Shown: positions 15,186 through 24,436, numbered from the stretch's first letter. The stretch is DNA of 61,082 bases from Nocardioides jensenii JCM 1364 = NBRC 14755 (GCF_001552535.1 NZ_BCRJ01000085.1:1-61082), one strand, 5' to 3'. A program made the numbers and translations. The notes: generated from the sequence alone by a model not told the origin.

Positions 15186-17544
15186 TCCGGTGCCGGCGTC
15201 CGCCGATCGATGACGGCATCGCTCGACGCCCCGGGCGGGTCGTCCCGGAGACCAGGGAGGGTGGCAGCCACTCGGCACGCCACCGCGCACGCTGGCCGAC
15301 GCCGCCCCGGAGTGCGGCGATGCAGCGGTCCAGGTGGGCTCGTACGACGTCCGCACCGGCGCCCACGGGCGTGGCCGCATACCGTGACTGCTCAAGCGCC
15401 GCGACGAGAGCATCCAGAGAGACCACGGCCTCGGGGTTCACCTCGGCGCCGGTGCGCGGGACGACCGCGTGGTCGGCTCCGACGGCGGGCCCGAAGAAGG
15501 TCGCGATCTGGGCACCCGTGGCTCGTGGTGATCGGCCCTCCGGCCAGGCCCGACCGACGTCGACGGTCACGTCACGCAGCTCGGCCCAGGCGATCTCGGC
15601 GGGGTCGCCGCCGGCGTGCCAGCGCCGCGAGCTGCGTGCCCGGCGCACCGCGCGTGGCGTGAGGGCCAGCCCCGCCAGCAGCACCAGTGCTCCACCACCC
15701 CAGAGGAAGGGGACCACCGAGAAGCCGTCGTCCTGGTCCTTCTGCCCGTCCTCGTCCTGCTGGGGCGTCGTGGTGGGCTCGGCCGTGGTCGGCTTGGTGG
15801 TGGGCGCCGCGGAGCTGCTCGGGTCGGCGGAGTTCGAGGGGTCGTTGGCGTCATCGATGAGGTCGTCGGAGTAGGTCGGGACCAGGTCGATGTGCGTCGA
15901 CGGGGTCGGTTCGAACTTCACCCAGCCGGCGCCCTTGAAGTAGATCTCCGGCCACGCGTGCAGGTCCTTCGAGCTGAACTCGAAGACGCCGGACTCGAGG
16001 CGGGTGGCCTCGAAGAAGCCGACCGCCACTCGAGCCGGGATGCCGATCGAGCGCGCCATCACGGCCATCGCCGAGGCGAACTGCTCGCAGTAGCCCTCCT
16101 TGTCCTCGAGGAACTGCAGCAGTGCGCTGTTGCCGTTGCCGGCCTCGACCCGGTCGGTGTTGTACTCGAACTGGCCCCCGCGGAAGTACTGCTGGAGCGC
16201 CTGCACCTTCTCGAACTCGGTCGGGTAGCCCTCGGTGATCTCCTTGGCCAGGTCCGTGACCTCTCGTGGGACGTCGGGGAGCGCGGCGTAGCGCGTCTCG
16301 ATGTCGCCCGGGGGAGTGCCGGCCGCGGCGAGTTGCCGACCGGAGAAGTCGGGGATCAGCTCCGTCAGCGAGTAGTTGATGCCGGCAGTGTCCTTCTGCT
16401 TGTCATTGGTGTAGAAGTCGAGGATGTCGGCGTCGTAGCCCCAGTTCGGCCCGGCTTCGATGTCGGAGACGTACATCGGCGCGGGCAGCCACCAGGACTT
16501 CAGGTTGTCGGTGATCGTGACCTGCCAGTCGCGGGTCTCGGTCTCGTACTCGTCGGTGAGCCCGATCGGCCGGGGCACCTTGCCCTCGGTCGTCTGGTCA
16601 CCGCGCAGGTCGCGGTTGCCGGGAGTCCAGGCCTCGCCGGTGAACGTGGTCAGCACCGAGAGACGCAGGTAGCGCGGGGTCGAACCGCGGGAGTCGACGA
16701 GCACCAGCGGGACGTCGTCTCCTTGCACGAGGTCGCGGCGCAGGTCGGTCATCGGGTTGGTGATGCGCACCTCACGGTCGCCGGACCCACCCGGGCCCTT
16801 TCCGCCGATCAGGTTCAGGTTGAACGTCGGGATCAGCAGCGGGACGAACAGGGCCAGGGCGGTGGCCGTGGCCCCGAGTGCGACCGGATGGCGTCGCGCG
16901 TCGCGGCCACCCCAGGAGACCAGCCTGTCCGCATCGCCGGGGGCACCGAACTGGCGCCCCCAACGGGCGATCCGTCCACCCTCCTGGACGGCGAGCATGA
17001 TCAGGAAGCCGGTCACCGTGCACACGAAGATCAGCCAGCTGACCGACCGGTCGAGGATGCTGACCGGGAGGGTGTAGATGACCAGGAGAGGCAGCCCCGC
17101 GACCGGGACCCGACCCAGGGTGACCGCACAGAGGTCGACCAGGATGTGGCACAACATGCCGCCGAGCACCAGCACCGGTGCGACCTCTTTGACACCGCGG
17201 GGGATCGGGGCGGCGTACGTGCGCAGCGCCTCCATGCCGTTGGCGAACTCCTGGGCGGCCGCCGTGATCGAGCCGCCGGTGGGGAACAGCGAGGTGCCGT
17301 AGGCCGCGTTCGCGAACAACAGCAGCATGAGGAGCTGGCTGGCCACCACGATCAGGATCGGGAAGCGGGCCCAGCGAGTGAGCACCCCGACCGCACTGAC
17401 CAACGGGATGCCCAGCATGAGCGGCAGCAGGTAGACGCCGGCGGTCTGGACGAAGCCACTCCAGGCCAACAGCGCCAACCACGAGGTGGCGGCCGTGGCC
17501 ATCACCAGTGGCAGCGAGACCCCACCGTGCGCGCGCCCGGTCAT
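15160..17544 (-). CDS. TgpA-type membrane transglutaminase-like protein
   Basis: A 794-aa protein with six or so N-terminal transmembrane helices (DUF3488 part, about residues 1-200), a large extracytoplasmic region with a transglutaminase-like core, a Thr/Pro linker, one more helix near residue 650 and a cytoplasmic C-terminal domain. The triad is visible as Cys486 (EGYCEQFASAM) and His529 (DLHAWPEIYF); the third position appears to be Glu545 (WVKFEPTP), where many relatives have Asp. ATG 17544 overlaps the DUF58 stop. MoxR-DUF58-TgpA trios occur widely; the substrate is unknown. Confidence 0.9.
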   Translation of the reverse strand: MTGRAHGGVSLPLVMATAATSWLALLAWSGFVQTAGVYLLPLMLGIPLVSAVGVLTRWARFPILIVVASQLLMLLLFANAAYGTSLFPTGGSITAAAQEFANGMEALRTYAAPIPRGVKEVAPVLVLGGMLCHILVDLCAVTLGRVPVAGLPLLVIYTLPVSILDRSVSWLIFVCTVTGFLIMLAVQEGGRIARWGRQFGAPGDADRLVSWGGRDARRHPVALGATATALALFVPLLIPTFNLNLIGGKGPGGSGDREVRITNPMTDLRRDLVQGDDVPLVLVDSRGSTPRYLRLSVLTTFTGEAWTPGNRDLRGDQTTEGKVPRPIGLTDEYETETRDWQVTITDNLKSWWLPAPMYVSDIEAGPNWGYDADILDFYTNDKQKDTAGINYSLTELIPDFSGRQLAAAGTPPGDIETRYAALPDVPREVTDLAKEITEGYPTEFEKVQALQQYFRGGQFEYNTDRVEAGNGNSALLQFLEDKEGYCEQFASAMAVMARSIGIPARVAVGFFEATRLESGVFEFSSKDLHAWPEIYFKGAGWVKFEPTPSTHIDLVPTYSDDLIDDANDPSNSADPSSSAAPTTKPTTAEPTTTPQQDEDGQKDQDDGFSVVPFLWGGGALVLLAGLALTPRAVRRARSSRRWHAGGDPAEIAWAELRDVTVDVGRAWPEGRSPRATGAQIATFFGPAVGADHAVVPRTGAEVNPEAVVSLDALVAALEQSRYAATPVGAGADVVRAHLDRCIAALRGGVGQRARWRAEWLPPSLVSGTTRPGRRAMPSSIGGRRHRTGPVDQIS

Positions 17545-18863
17545 GTCGCGCCAGCCCCGGTCGCGTCGACCGGGGCTCCGGCCGACGGGTGGGTCTCGAG
17601 CCGCACGTCGACGCCGGTGGCCGATCGACGCCCCAGCTCCTGCCACAGCGAGGGGAGGTTGGACGAAGGTCCGCAGGAGACCGCCCGCCAGCCGAGGGCG
17701 CTCAACCAGGCGGCCGTGGAGGTCGTACCGGTCGGCTCGCCCGCCTGCGACCCCCGCGACCACGCGTCGACGTCGAGTGCGATGGCCATGGGCGAGGTGC
17801 CGTGCAGGCGCATCCGGCGCAGAACCGTCTGGTCGTGGTTGTCGAGTGCACCCAGCACGCCGACCAGCAGGCTCGAATGGGTCGAGTCGCCGAGCCAGTC
17901 CGTGGCCAGATGCGTACGCCGGGTCGGCGCGATCACCGCCAGCGCCTCCAGCAGCGGGCCGGTGTTCTGCGCGGAGCTGCGGTCGTGCCACGCGGTGTTG
18001 GGGTCCTCACCCTCGGCCGTGACGAGACGGACCGTGAACCCGCGCTGGGTCAGGTGAACCGCGATGGACGCGGCCGTGGAGACCGCCGCCTCAAGCGAGG
18101 AGGCCACCCCCTGACCTCGATGGGCGGTCGCCCGGTTGTCGATGAAGATCGTCGCGCGCGACTGCCACGGCTGCTCCTCGCGGCGCACCATCAGCTCGCC
18201 GACGCGGGCGCTGCTGCGCCAGTGCACCCGGCGCAGGTCGTCGCCGCGACGGTATTCACGCACGGTCACGTCCTCGGCGCTGCCGGTGGCGAAGGCACGC
18301 GGTCGGTTGTCACCCGATCCGGTCCACGCCCCGGCGAGTGGAACGGCGGGGAGTCGCACGGTGCGTGGGGTCACCGTGACCGGCACGGTGGTCTGGAAGG
18401 CACGACCGAGCTCGACCAGGCCGAACGGGTCGGAGACGCGCACCGTCATCGGCCCGATCTCGAACCTGCCCCGCACGTCGGAGCGCACCTGGTAGGTGAC
18501 CGTGCGGTGCACCTCGTGCCGGATGCCGTCGACGACGAAGCGCGGCCGGGTGCCGAGCACGAACGGCACCTGGTCCTCCAGGAGCAGAAGGCCGGTCGGC
18601 GTACGCCCCTGGTTGGTCAGCTCGAGGGAGACCTGCGCGGGTTGGCCGGCCGAGACCAGTTGGGGGCCGACGGTGCGGACCAGGGAGAGCTGGTAGCGGC
18701 TGCGGCCGATGAGGAACGCGGCCAGCAGCGGCAGCGCCACGAGCAGGACGCCGATCCGGGTCAGCGATCCCTGGTCGAGCAGCATGGCGCAGACCACGGC
18801 AGTCGTGCCCGCGGCGAGGAAGGCCCTGCCGCGGCTGGTGAGTCCGGCCAGTCCCGTGCGCAT
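17541..18863 (-). CDS. DUF58 domain protein
   Basis: A 440-aa protein with two N-terminal transmembrane helices (residues about 13-55), a beta-rich middle and the DUF58 core with the signature REYRRGDDLRRVHWRSSAR near residue 205, followed by a VWA-like part (RATIFIDNR). DUF58 proteins act with MoxR AAA ATPases in envelope or complex assembly. The stop overlaps the transglutaminase start (ATGA), and the start is 24 bases after the MoxR stop, so the three form one operon. Confidence 0.92.
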   Translation of the reverse strand: MRTGLAGLTSRGRAFLAAGTTAVVCAMLLDQGSLTRIGVLLVALPLLAAFLIGRSRYQLSLVRTVGPQLVSAGQPAQVSLELTNQGRTPTGLLLLEDQVPFVLGTRPRFVVDGIRHEVHRTVTYQVRSDVRGRFEIGPMTVRVSDPFGLVELGRAFQTTVPVTVTPRTVRLPAVPLAGAWTGSGDNRPRAFATGSAEDVTVREYRRGDDLRRVHWRSSARVGELMVRREEQPWQSRATIFIDNRATAHRGQGVASSLEAAVSTAASIAVHLTQRGFTVRLVTAEGEDPNTAWHDRSSAQNTGPLLEALAVIAPTRRTHLATDWLGDSTHSSLLVGVLGALDNHDQTVLRRMRLHGTSPMAIALDVDAWSRGSQAGEPTGTTSTAAWLSALGWRAVSCGPSSNLPSLWQELGRRSATGVDVRLETHPSAGAPVDATGAGAT

Positions 18864-18887
18864 CGCGTCCCCCTCGTCCCGCTCCGC

Positions 18888-19943
18888 TCAGGCCGTCGTC
18901 GGCACGGGGACGGCGGCAACGATGGACTCGAGGATGGCACCGGTGCTCCGACTGCTCATCGCGGCCTCCACGCTCGGCAGCAGACGGTGCGCGAGCACCG
19001 GTCGAGCCATTGCGTGGACGTCGTCGGGCAGCACGTAGTTGCGGCCGTGCACCGCTGCGTAGGCCTTGGCGGCGCGGATCAGGTGGAGCGAGGCGCGCGG
19101 CGAGGCGCCGAGGTTGAGATCGGGGGTGTTGCGGGTCGCGGTGGTCAGCGAGACCGCGTAGCGCAGGACCGCGTCTGCGGTGTGGATGCCGTTGACGATG
19201 CCGATCAGCTTGCGGATCTCGCCGGCGTCGGTGACCGGCTCGAGGTCGTCGAGCGGGTTGTGGCTGGAGTGGGAGGCGAGCATCGCGATCTCGGCGGCAT
19301 GCACCGGGTAGCCCATGGAGATGCGGGCCATGAAGCGGTCGCGCTGGGCCTCGGGGAGGGCGTAGGTGCCCTCCATCTCGATCGGGTTCTGGGTGGCGAT
19401 CACCATGAACGGCGACTCGAGCTGCCAGGTGTTGCCGTCGACGGTGACCTGGTGCTCCTCCATGCACTCCAGCAGCGCGGACTGGGTCTTGGGGGAGGCG
19501 CGGTTGATCTCGTCGCCGACCACGATGTTGGCGAAGATGCCGCCGGGACGGAACTCGAACTGCCGGGTCTCCTGGTTGAAGATGCTGACCCCGGTCACGT
19601 CGGAGGGCAGCAGGTCAGGAGTGAACTGGATGCGGCGCACGGTCGAGTCGATCGACCTGGCCAGTGCCTTGCTGAGCATGGTCTTGCCGACCCCGGGGAT
19701 GTCCTCGATGAGCAGGTGACCCTCGGCGAGGAGCACGGTCACGGCCGTGGTCACCACCTCGGTCTTGCCCTCGATCACCGAGTCGATGTTGTCGCGGACC
19801 TTCGCTGCCACTCTCGCGACGCTCTCCACGTCACCCGTCTCCACCGCCACCGGCGTGCCTCCACGTCCCTTGTCGTGGGCGCTCCCCGCAGCGGCGCCCT
19901 CGTTCCTCCGACCAGTCAACCGTACGTCTGGTCGTCCACCCAT
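18888..19943 (-). CDS. MoxR family AAA+ ATPase
   Basis: A 351-aa MoxR-type AAA+ ATPase, a chaperone-like partner of VWA/DUF58 proteins. Walker A is EDIPGVGKTMLSKALA, Walker B is VVGDEINRASPKTQSALLE, sensor 1 is FMVIATQNPIEMEGTYALPE, and the arginine-finger segment is AQRDRFM. ATG 19943 is a reasonable start, but a GTG at 20051 is in frame and would add a hydrophilic Glu/Gly-rich tail of 36 residues; that choice decides whether the purine-rich GTGGA array upstream is promoter or coding. First gene of the MoxR-DUF58-transglutaminase operon, pointing away from mraZ. Confidence 0.92.
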   Translation of the reverse strand: MGGRPDVRLTGRRNEGAAAGSAHDKGRGGTPVAVETGDVESVARVAAKVRDNIDSVIEGKTEVVTTAVTVLLAEGHLLIEDIPGVGKTMLSKALARSIDSTVRRIQFTPDLLPSDVTGVSIFNQETRQFEFRPGGIFANIVVGDEINRASPKTQSALLECMEEHQVTVDGNTWQLESPFMVIATQNPIEMEGTYALPEAQRDRFMARISMGYPVHAAEIAMLASHSSHNPLDDLEPVTDAGEIRKLIGIVNGIHTADAVLRYAVSLTTATRNTPDLNLGASPRASLHLIRAAKAYAAVHGRNYVLPDDVHAMARPVLAHRLLPSVEAAMSSRSTGAILESIVAAVPVPTTA

Positions 19944-20000
19944 GGGACGCCCCCGGATCGGGATCGGTTCGTGACCTCCGGGGGTTTCCTGCTCGGACCC

Positions 20001-20051
20001 TCCACTTTTTCCTCCACTTCGCTCCACCTCCGGCTCGCTGCTCTCCTCCAC
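20001..20051 (-). promoter_or_regulatory. MraZ-operator-like GTGGA array before the MoxR gene
   Basis: Reading the minus strand, GTGGA occurs at 20051-20047, 20027-20023, 20017-20013 and 20005-20001. The middle two are exactly 10 bp apart. The 18-mer at 20027-20010 matches the mraZ-side 18-mer at 20226-20243 in 17 positions. If MoxR starts at GTG 20051 this stretch would be coding instead. Confidence 0.45.
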
Positions 20052-20199
20052 CGGGGCACCACCTCGACCCCCGAAGTCGCGTGAAACCGGGTCTGACCTG
20101 CACGAACAGGCGCTCGGCCAGGCGTTCGTCGTACGCCGCACCGACCGGAAGCGGCGCGCAGCAAAACCGGAATCGGGCGCCGAAACACGCATGGAATGG

Positions 20200-20243
20200 T
20201 TGACGGTGGGTGGAAGTGGAGTAATGTGGGGCGAAGTGGAGGA
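20200..20243 (+). promoter_or_regulatory. mraZ promoter with four MraZ boxes
   Basis: TTGACG (20200-20205), a 16-bp spacer and TAATGT (20222-20227) form a good housekeeping promoter. Overlaid on it are GTGGG 20206-20210, GTGGA 20216-20220, GTGGG 20226-20230 and GTGGA 20236-20240, four boxes at an exact 10-bp period. MraZ is known to bind short G-rich direct repeats separated by 5 bases in front of its own gene; this placement over the spacer, the -10 and the start site implies autorepression of the division cluster. Confidence 0.8.
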
Positions 20244-20271
20244 CAGTAGGACCTGACAGGGGAGGTGCCGG

Positions 20272-20700
20272 ATGTTTTTCGGCACCTACACGCCCAAGCT
20301 CGACGACAAGGGCCGTCTGTTCCTCCCGGCGAAGTTCAGAGAGGAATTGGCCGAGGGACTCGTGGTCACCCGAGGGCAGGAGCGCTGCCTGACGGTCTGG
20401 TCCATGGAGGACTTCGGTCGGCTCACCGATCGACTCCGCGAGGCGCCGGTCACCAACAAGAACACCCGTGACTACGTCCGCATGCTGTTCGCGGCGGCGT
20501 CGCAGGAGGTTCCTGACAAGCAGGGCCGGATCGGCATTCCGTCGGTGCTGAGGGAGTACGCCTCCCTCCGCAAGGACGTGATGGTGATCGGGGCGATGAA
20601 CCGGATCGAGATCTGGGACCCCGCCTCGTGGCAGGAGTACTCCGAGGAGCAGGAGCAGAAGTTCTCCGAGCTCAGCGACGAGGTCTTCCCCGGCATCTGA
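20272..20700 (+). CDS. mraZ: Transcriptional regulator MraZ
   Basis: A 142-aa DNA-binding protein with two SpoVT/AbrB-type beta-barrel halves, each carrying the DxxxR motif: [18 protein letters not shown] in the N-terminal half and [17 protein letters not shown] in the C-terminal half. MraZ forms ring oligomers and represses the division and cell wall operon. The start has GGGGAGG 7 bases upstream. It is first in the cluster and has four matching operator boxes directly before it. Confidence 0.97.
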   Translation: MFFGTYTPKLDDKGRLFLPAKFREELAEGLVVTRGQERCLTVWSMEDFGRLTDRLREAPVTNKNTRDYVRMLFAAASQEVPDKQGRIGIPSVLREYASLRKDVMVIGAMNRIEIWDPASWQEYSEEQEQKFSELSDEVFPGI

Positions 20701-20762
20701 GCAGGGCCGCACCGGATCGCACCGGCACAACTCAACAGCTGGATCGCAGGACGAGGTCTCGA

Positions 20763-20837
20763 GCCCGCTCCCTGACTGTCATCTGGGGTCACTTCCCCGA
20801 TTCCAGACGGCAACTTCCCCCTTCGAGGGGAGCGGGC
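20763..20837 (+). other. Possible structured leader between mraZ and the small ORF
   Basis: A perfect 10-bp inverted repeat, GCCCGCTCCC (20763-20772) and GGGAGCGGGC (20828-20837), encloses two small GC hairpins; the last (around 20814-20832, loop near TTCG) shares bases with the outer right arm, so the two structures exclude each other. This lies in the 210-bp gap after mraZ. Attenuation is possible but unproven. Confidence 0.35.
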
Positions 20838-20910
20838 AGGGACCTGGCTCTGCGATCCGGCAGCACCACCGATCCACCCACCAAATCCACGTCAGCCAGG
20901 GGTCGAAACC

Positions 20911-21057
20911 ATGAGTCTGAGTGTCAGCGGCACGCCGCACACGACACAGCGCGTGCGCGACCAGGCTCGCGACGTGGTCGCCGTGATGGCCTTCTCGGCC
21001 ACGGTCTCCGTCGCACTGACGGTCGTCCTCCTGCTGCTGATGACCTTGGGTCGGTAG
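20911..21057 (+). CDS. Small membrane protein between mraZ and rsmH
   Basis: A 48-aa ORF beginning [20 protein letters not shown], followed by one hydrophobic helix ([20 protein letters not shown]) and a short tail ending MTLGR. The basic N-terminus suggests it stays inside. ATG 20911 has only a weak CAGGGG upstream. It ends 11 bases before rsmH, in the same direction, inside the division cluster. No family is recognised; the position and composition suggest a real small division-associated protein. Confidence 0.65.
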   Translation: MSLSVSGTPHTTQRVRDQARDVVAVMAFSATVSVALTVVLLLLMTLGR

Positions 21058-21068
21058 GCGCGGATCCG

Positions 21069-22031
21069 ATGAGCAACCCCCGCCACGTCCCGGTCCTGCT
21101 GGACCGGGTCGTCGCTCTCATGGCACCTTCCCTGGACCACCCCGGGTCGACGTACATCGACGCCACGCTCGGCCTCGGTGGTCACAGTGAGGCCGTTCTC
21201 GCGGCCTGTCCCCAGGCCCGTCTGATCGGTGTCGACCGCGACCCCAACGCCCTCGCGATGGCGGGGGAGCGGCTGGCGCCCTTCGGCGACCGGGTCACCC
21301 TGGTCCACGCGGTGTACGACGAGATTCCCCGCGTGCTCGATGACCTGGGTCTGGCCCGCGTCGACGTGGTGCTCTTCGACCTCGGCGTCTCCTCGATGCA
21401 GCTCGACGTCCGTGAGCGGGGCTTCGCCTACGCCCAGGACGCGCCACTCGACATGCGGATGGACGACACCGTTGGCCTCACCGCGGCGGACGTGCTCAAC
21501 ACCTACCCGGTGGAGGAGCTGACCCGCATCCTGCGCGACTACGGCGAGGAGAAGTTCGCCCGCCGCATCGCCCAGCACGTGGTCAGGGCCCGGGAGACAG
21601 AGCCGTTCACCTCGTCGGGTCGCCTGGTCGAGCTCTTGTACGACGCCATCCCCGCGCCCGCCCGGCGCACCGGGGGACACCCGGCCAAGCGCACTTTCCA
21701 GGGCCTTCGCATCGAGGTCAACGACGAGCTCAACGTGTTGCGGCGGGCGATCCCGGCGGCGATCGACGCGGTGGGGGTCGGCGGCCGCGTGGTCGTGGAG
21801 TCCTACCACTCGCTGGAGGACCGACTTGTCAAGCACGCGTTCACCGCGGCCACCAGCACCGACGTGCCCCCCGACATGCCGTTCGTCCCCGCCGGCCACG
21901 AGCCGACCTTCCGCGCCGTCACCCGCGGGGCCGAGAAGGCCCGCGAGCCGGAGCTCACCGACAACCCGCGGGCCGCATCGGTCCGCCTTCGCGCAGTAGA
22001 ACGCCTTCGAGACACAGGAGCCTCCTCATGA
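21069..22031 (+). CDS. rsmH: 16S rRNA (cytosine1402-N4)-methyltransferase
   Basis: A 320-aa SAM-dependent methyltransferase (MraW) that modifies C1402 of 16S rRNA. Motifs: [10 protein letters not shown] at the N-terminus, [15 protein letters not shown] for SAM binding, [28 protein letters not shown], and [15 protein letters not shown]; the end carries [14 protein letters not shown]. Earlier in-frame starts to 20628 are unsupported since the family N-terminus begins here. Its stop overlaps the ftsL ATG (ATGA). Confidence 0.97.
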   Translation: MSNPRHVPVLLDRVVALMAPSLDHPGSTYIDATLGLGGHSEAVLAACPQARLIGVDRDPNALAMAGERLAPFGDRVTLVHAVYDEIPRVLDDLGLARVDVVLFDLGVSSMQLDVRERGFAYAQDAPLDMRMDDTVGLTAADVLNTYPVEELTRILRDYGEEKFARRIAQHVVRARETEPFTSSGRLVELLYDAIPAPARRTGGHPAKRTFQGLRIEVNDELNVLRRAIPAAIDAVGVGGRVVVESYHSLEDRLVKHAFTAATSTDVPPDMPFVPAGHEPTFRAVTRGAEKAREPELTDNPRAASVRLRAVERLRDTGASS

Positions 22032-22609
22032 GCAGCCCTCTTCCCCAGAGCCGGGTTCGTGTGCAGCGCATCGCCGAGGCCGCCGTCGAGCGGGCCCGCC
22101 TGCGCGTCGTGCCGCGGCTGAGCAGCCGCGCGCCCCGGGTGCCGTTCGTGACCTTGGTCAGCCTCCTGCTGGTCGCCGGTGTGGTGGGGCTCCTCATGTT
22201 CAACACCAACATGCAGCAGAACTCGTTCGCCGCCACCGAGCTCGAGCAACAGGCCAATGAGCTGACCTCTCGCGAGCAGACTCTGCAGATGGAGCTCGAG
22301 AAGCTGCGCGACCCGCAGCGCCTGGCCGAGAAGGCCCAGAGCATGGGCATGGTGCCGGCGGTCTACCCGGCGTTCGTGCGACTCTCCGACGGCAAGGTGC
22401 TCGGCGAGCCGACCGTGTCGACCGCCGAGAACGGCTTCGACGCCCGCCCGCCGGAGGCTCGCAAGCCCAAGGCTCTGGACCCACCGCCCATCGAGATCAA
22501 GGTTCCGGCGAAGACGAAGGCGCAGCGGCGTGCCGAGGCTCGCCAGCGCACGCGATCGGGTTCTAATGGCTCGACCAGCACCAACCAGGGAGACCGGAGC
22601 GAGCGTTGA
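22028..22609 (+). CDS. ftsL: Cell division protein FtsL
   Basis: A 193-aa bitopic membrane protein: a basic cytoplasmic N-terminus, one transmembrane helix (about residues 38-60), then a leucine-zipper-like coiled coil ([20 protein letters not shown]) and the conserved [16 protein letters not shown]. The C-terminal 60 residues are Pro/Lys/Arg rich. It is assigned by this layout and by position between rsmH and ftsI. FtsL, with FtsB and FtsQ, activates the septal synthase FtsW-FtsI. Confidence 0.9.
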   Translation: MSSPLPQSRVRVQRIAEAAVERARLRVVPRLSSRAPRVPFVTLVSLLLVAGVVGLLMFNTNMQQNSFAATELEQQANELTSREQTLQMELEKLRDPQRLAEKAQSMGMVPAVYPAFVRLSDGKVLGEPTVSTAENGFDARPPEARKPKALDPPPIEIKVPAKTKAQRRAEARQRTRSGSNGSTSTNQGDRSER

Positions 22610-24396
22610 GCCTTCGACACCAGACCACGCGGGCAACCGTCCGCGGGTCGGCGCCGTCTCGCAGCGCGGGGCTCTTCCGGCTGCGCTTCGGCTTCGTCGT
22701 GATCGCGATGGTGCTCTCCGTCTTCGGCGCCCGGCTGCTCCAGCTCCAGGGCCTCGACCCGCACGCCTACGCCGCGATGGCCGCCCGTGAGGGCGTGCAG
22801 AACGTCGTGCTGCCGGCCGAGCGGGGCGCCATCACCGACCGCAACGGGGTCGAGCTGGCCACCTCGGTCGACGGGCTGATGATCGTCGCCGACCCGCAGA
22901 TGACCGAGGACGACGCCGGACCGATCGCGTCCTACCTCTCCCAAGAGCTCGAGATCGACTACTTCGCCACCCTCGCCAAGCTGCGCAAGGACGACACCCG
23001 CTTCCAGTACGTCGCCCGTCGGGTGCCCTCCACGGTGGCCCGTCGAGTGATCGACGCACTCGAGGAGAAGGGCTACAAGGGCCTGACCACGCGGCGTGAC
23101 CCGATGCGCGACTATCCGGCCGACGACGTGGCCGCCAACCTGATCGGCTTCATCGGCGATGACGAGGACTTCGGCCCCCTCGCCGGGTTCGAGCGCACCT
23201 TCGACAAGCAGCTCTCCGGCGTCGACGGCAAGACGACCTATGAGGTCGGTGGCGGCAACCGCATCCCGCTCGGCACCAACAACACCGTCAAGCCGGTCAA
23301 CGGCAAGGACCTCCAGCTCACCATCGAGCGCGACGTCCAGTGGTTCACCCAGCGGGTCCTGCGGGAGGCGGTGCGCGGGGCGAAGGCCGACTCCGGCACC
23401 GCAGTGGTGGTCAACACCGAGTCGGGCGAGATCCTCGCCGACGCCGACTACCCGACGTTCAACGCCAACGAGCCGTTGAAGTCGCCCGAGCGCAACCTCG
23501 GCTCACGGGCGACCAGTGACCCCTATGAGCCCGGCTCGGTGGAGAAGGCGCTGACCTTCTCGGCCCTGATCGACGCGGGCAAGATCACTCCGCGGACCCA
23601 GATCACCGTGCCCTCGGTGCTGGAGAGCCAGAACGCCGTGATCCACGACCACTGGGACCACGAGACGATCCACCTGACCGCCGCGGGCGCACTCGCGAAG
23701 TCCTCCAACATCGGCACCGCGCTCTCCGCGCGCGAGTTCACGCCCGACGAGTTGAACGGCTACCTCCGCGGCTTCGGCCTCGGGCAGCGCACCGACATCG
23801 GGGTCCGTGGCGAGAGCGCCGGCCGGATCCCCGACCCCTCCACCTGGGGTCAGCTGGGCCAGGACAACATCGCCTTCGGCCAGGGCCTGAGCGTCAACGC
23901 GGTCCAGATGGCTGCTGCGATCAACACCATCGCCAACGACGGCGTCTACATCGACCCCAGCCTGGTCAAGGGTGAGGCGGTCGCCGACAACGGAGTGAAG
24001 GTCGGCACGTCGACCACCCAGACCCGCCGCGTGATCAGCGAGGAGGCGGCGCGTCAGACCTCCGAGATGATGGAGCTGGTCACCGACCCGGTCGACGGCA
24101 TCGCCCCGACGAGCGCGATCCCCGGCTACCGAGTGGCCGGCAAGACCGGAACCGCCCAGCGGGTCGGCAAGGAGTGCGGCTGCTACGACGGCACGTTCAC
24201 GGTGTCCTTCGCCGGGTTCGCTCCGGCCGACGACCCCAAGTTCACCGTCTACGTCGTGATCCAGAACCCCCGCAACGGGATGGGTGGTGGCGCAGCGGCC
24301 GGCCCGGTCTTCCAGAAGGTGATGACCTACCTGCTCCGCAAGTACGGCGTCCCGCCCACCGGCGCCCGCCCCACCACGCTGCCGGTCGAGTGGTGA
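22606..24396 (+). CDS. ftsI: Septal penicillin-binding protein FtsI (PBP2b/PBP3)
   Basis: A 596-aa monofunctional class B transpeptidase that crosslinks septal peptidoglycan. It has one N-terminal membrane helix (FGFVVIAMVLSVFGARLLQL), a dimerisation domain and a transpeptidase domain with the three active-site motifs S311-VEK, S366-SN and K513-TG. No PASTA domain is present. Start is TTG at 22606, overlapping the ftsL stop by 4 bases; this rare start codon with overlap implies coupled and perhaps limited translation. Confidence 0.96.
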   Translation: MSLRHQTTRATVRGSAPSRSAGLFRLRFGFVVIAMVLSVFGARLLQLQGLDPHAYAAMAAREGVQNVVLPAERGAITDRNGVELATSVDGLMIVADPQMTEDDAGPIASYLSQELEIDYFATLAKLRKDDTRFQYVARRVPSTVARRVIDALEEKGYKGLTTRRDPMRDYPADDVAANLIGFIGDDEDFGPLAGFERTFDKQLSGVDGKTTYEVGGGNRIPLGTNNTVKPVNGKDLQLTIERDVQWFTQRVLREAVRGAKADSGTAVVVNTESGEILADADYPTFNANEPLKSPERNLGSRATSDPYEPGSVEKALTFSALIDAGKITPRTQITVPSVLESQNAVIHDHWDHETIHLTAAGALAKSSNIGTALSAREFTPDELNGYLRGFGLGQRTDIGVRGESAGRIPDPSTWGQLGQDNIAFGQGLSVNAVQMAAAINTIANDGVYIDPSLVKGEAVADNGVKVGTSTTQTRRVISEEAARQTSEMMELVTDPVDGIAPTSAIPGYRVAGKTGTAQRVGKECGCYDGTFTVSFAGFAPADDPKFTVYVVIQNPRNGMGGGAAAGPVFQKVMTYLLRKYGVPPTGARPTTLPVEW

Positions 24397-24436
24397 CCCG
24401 CGACGGCGACGTCGCGGCCCCGGGACTCGTGCGCGA

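Larger units (their letters stand above)
19944..20271. promoter_or_regulatory. Divergent control region, MoxR operon / mraZ
   Basis: A 328-bp gap if MoxR starts at 19943. It contains two mirrored GTGG(G/A) arrays, one per strand, described separately. Between them (20052-20199) nothing further is recognisable; an antisense-looking open frame there has no supporting features. Confidence 0.5.
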
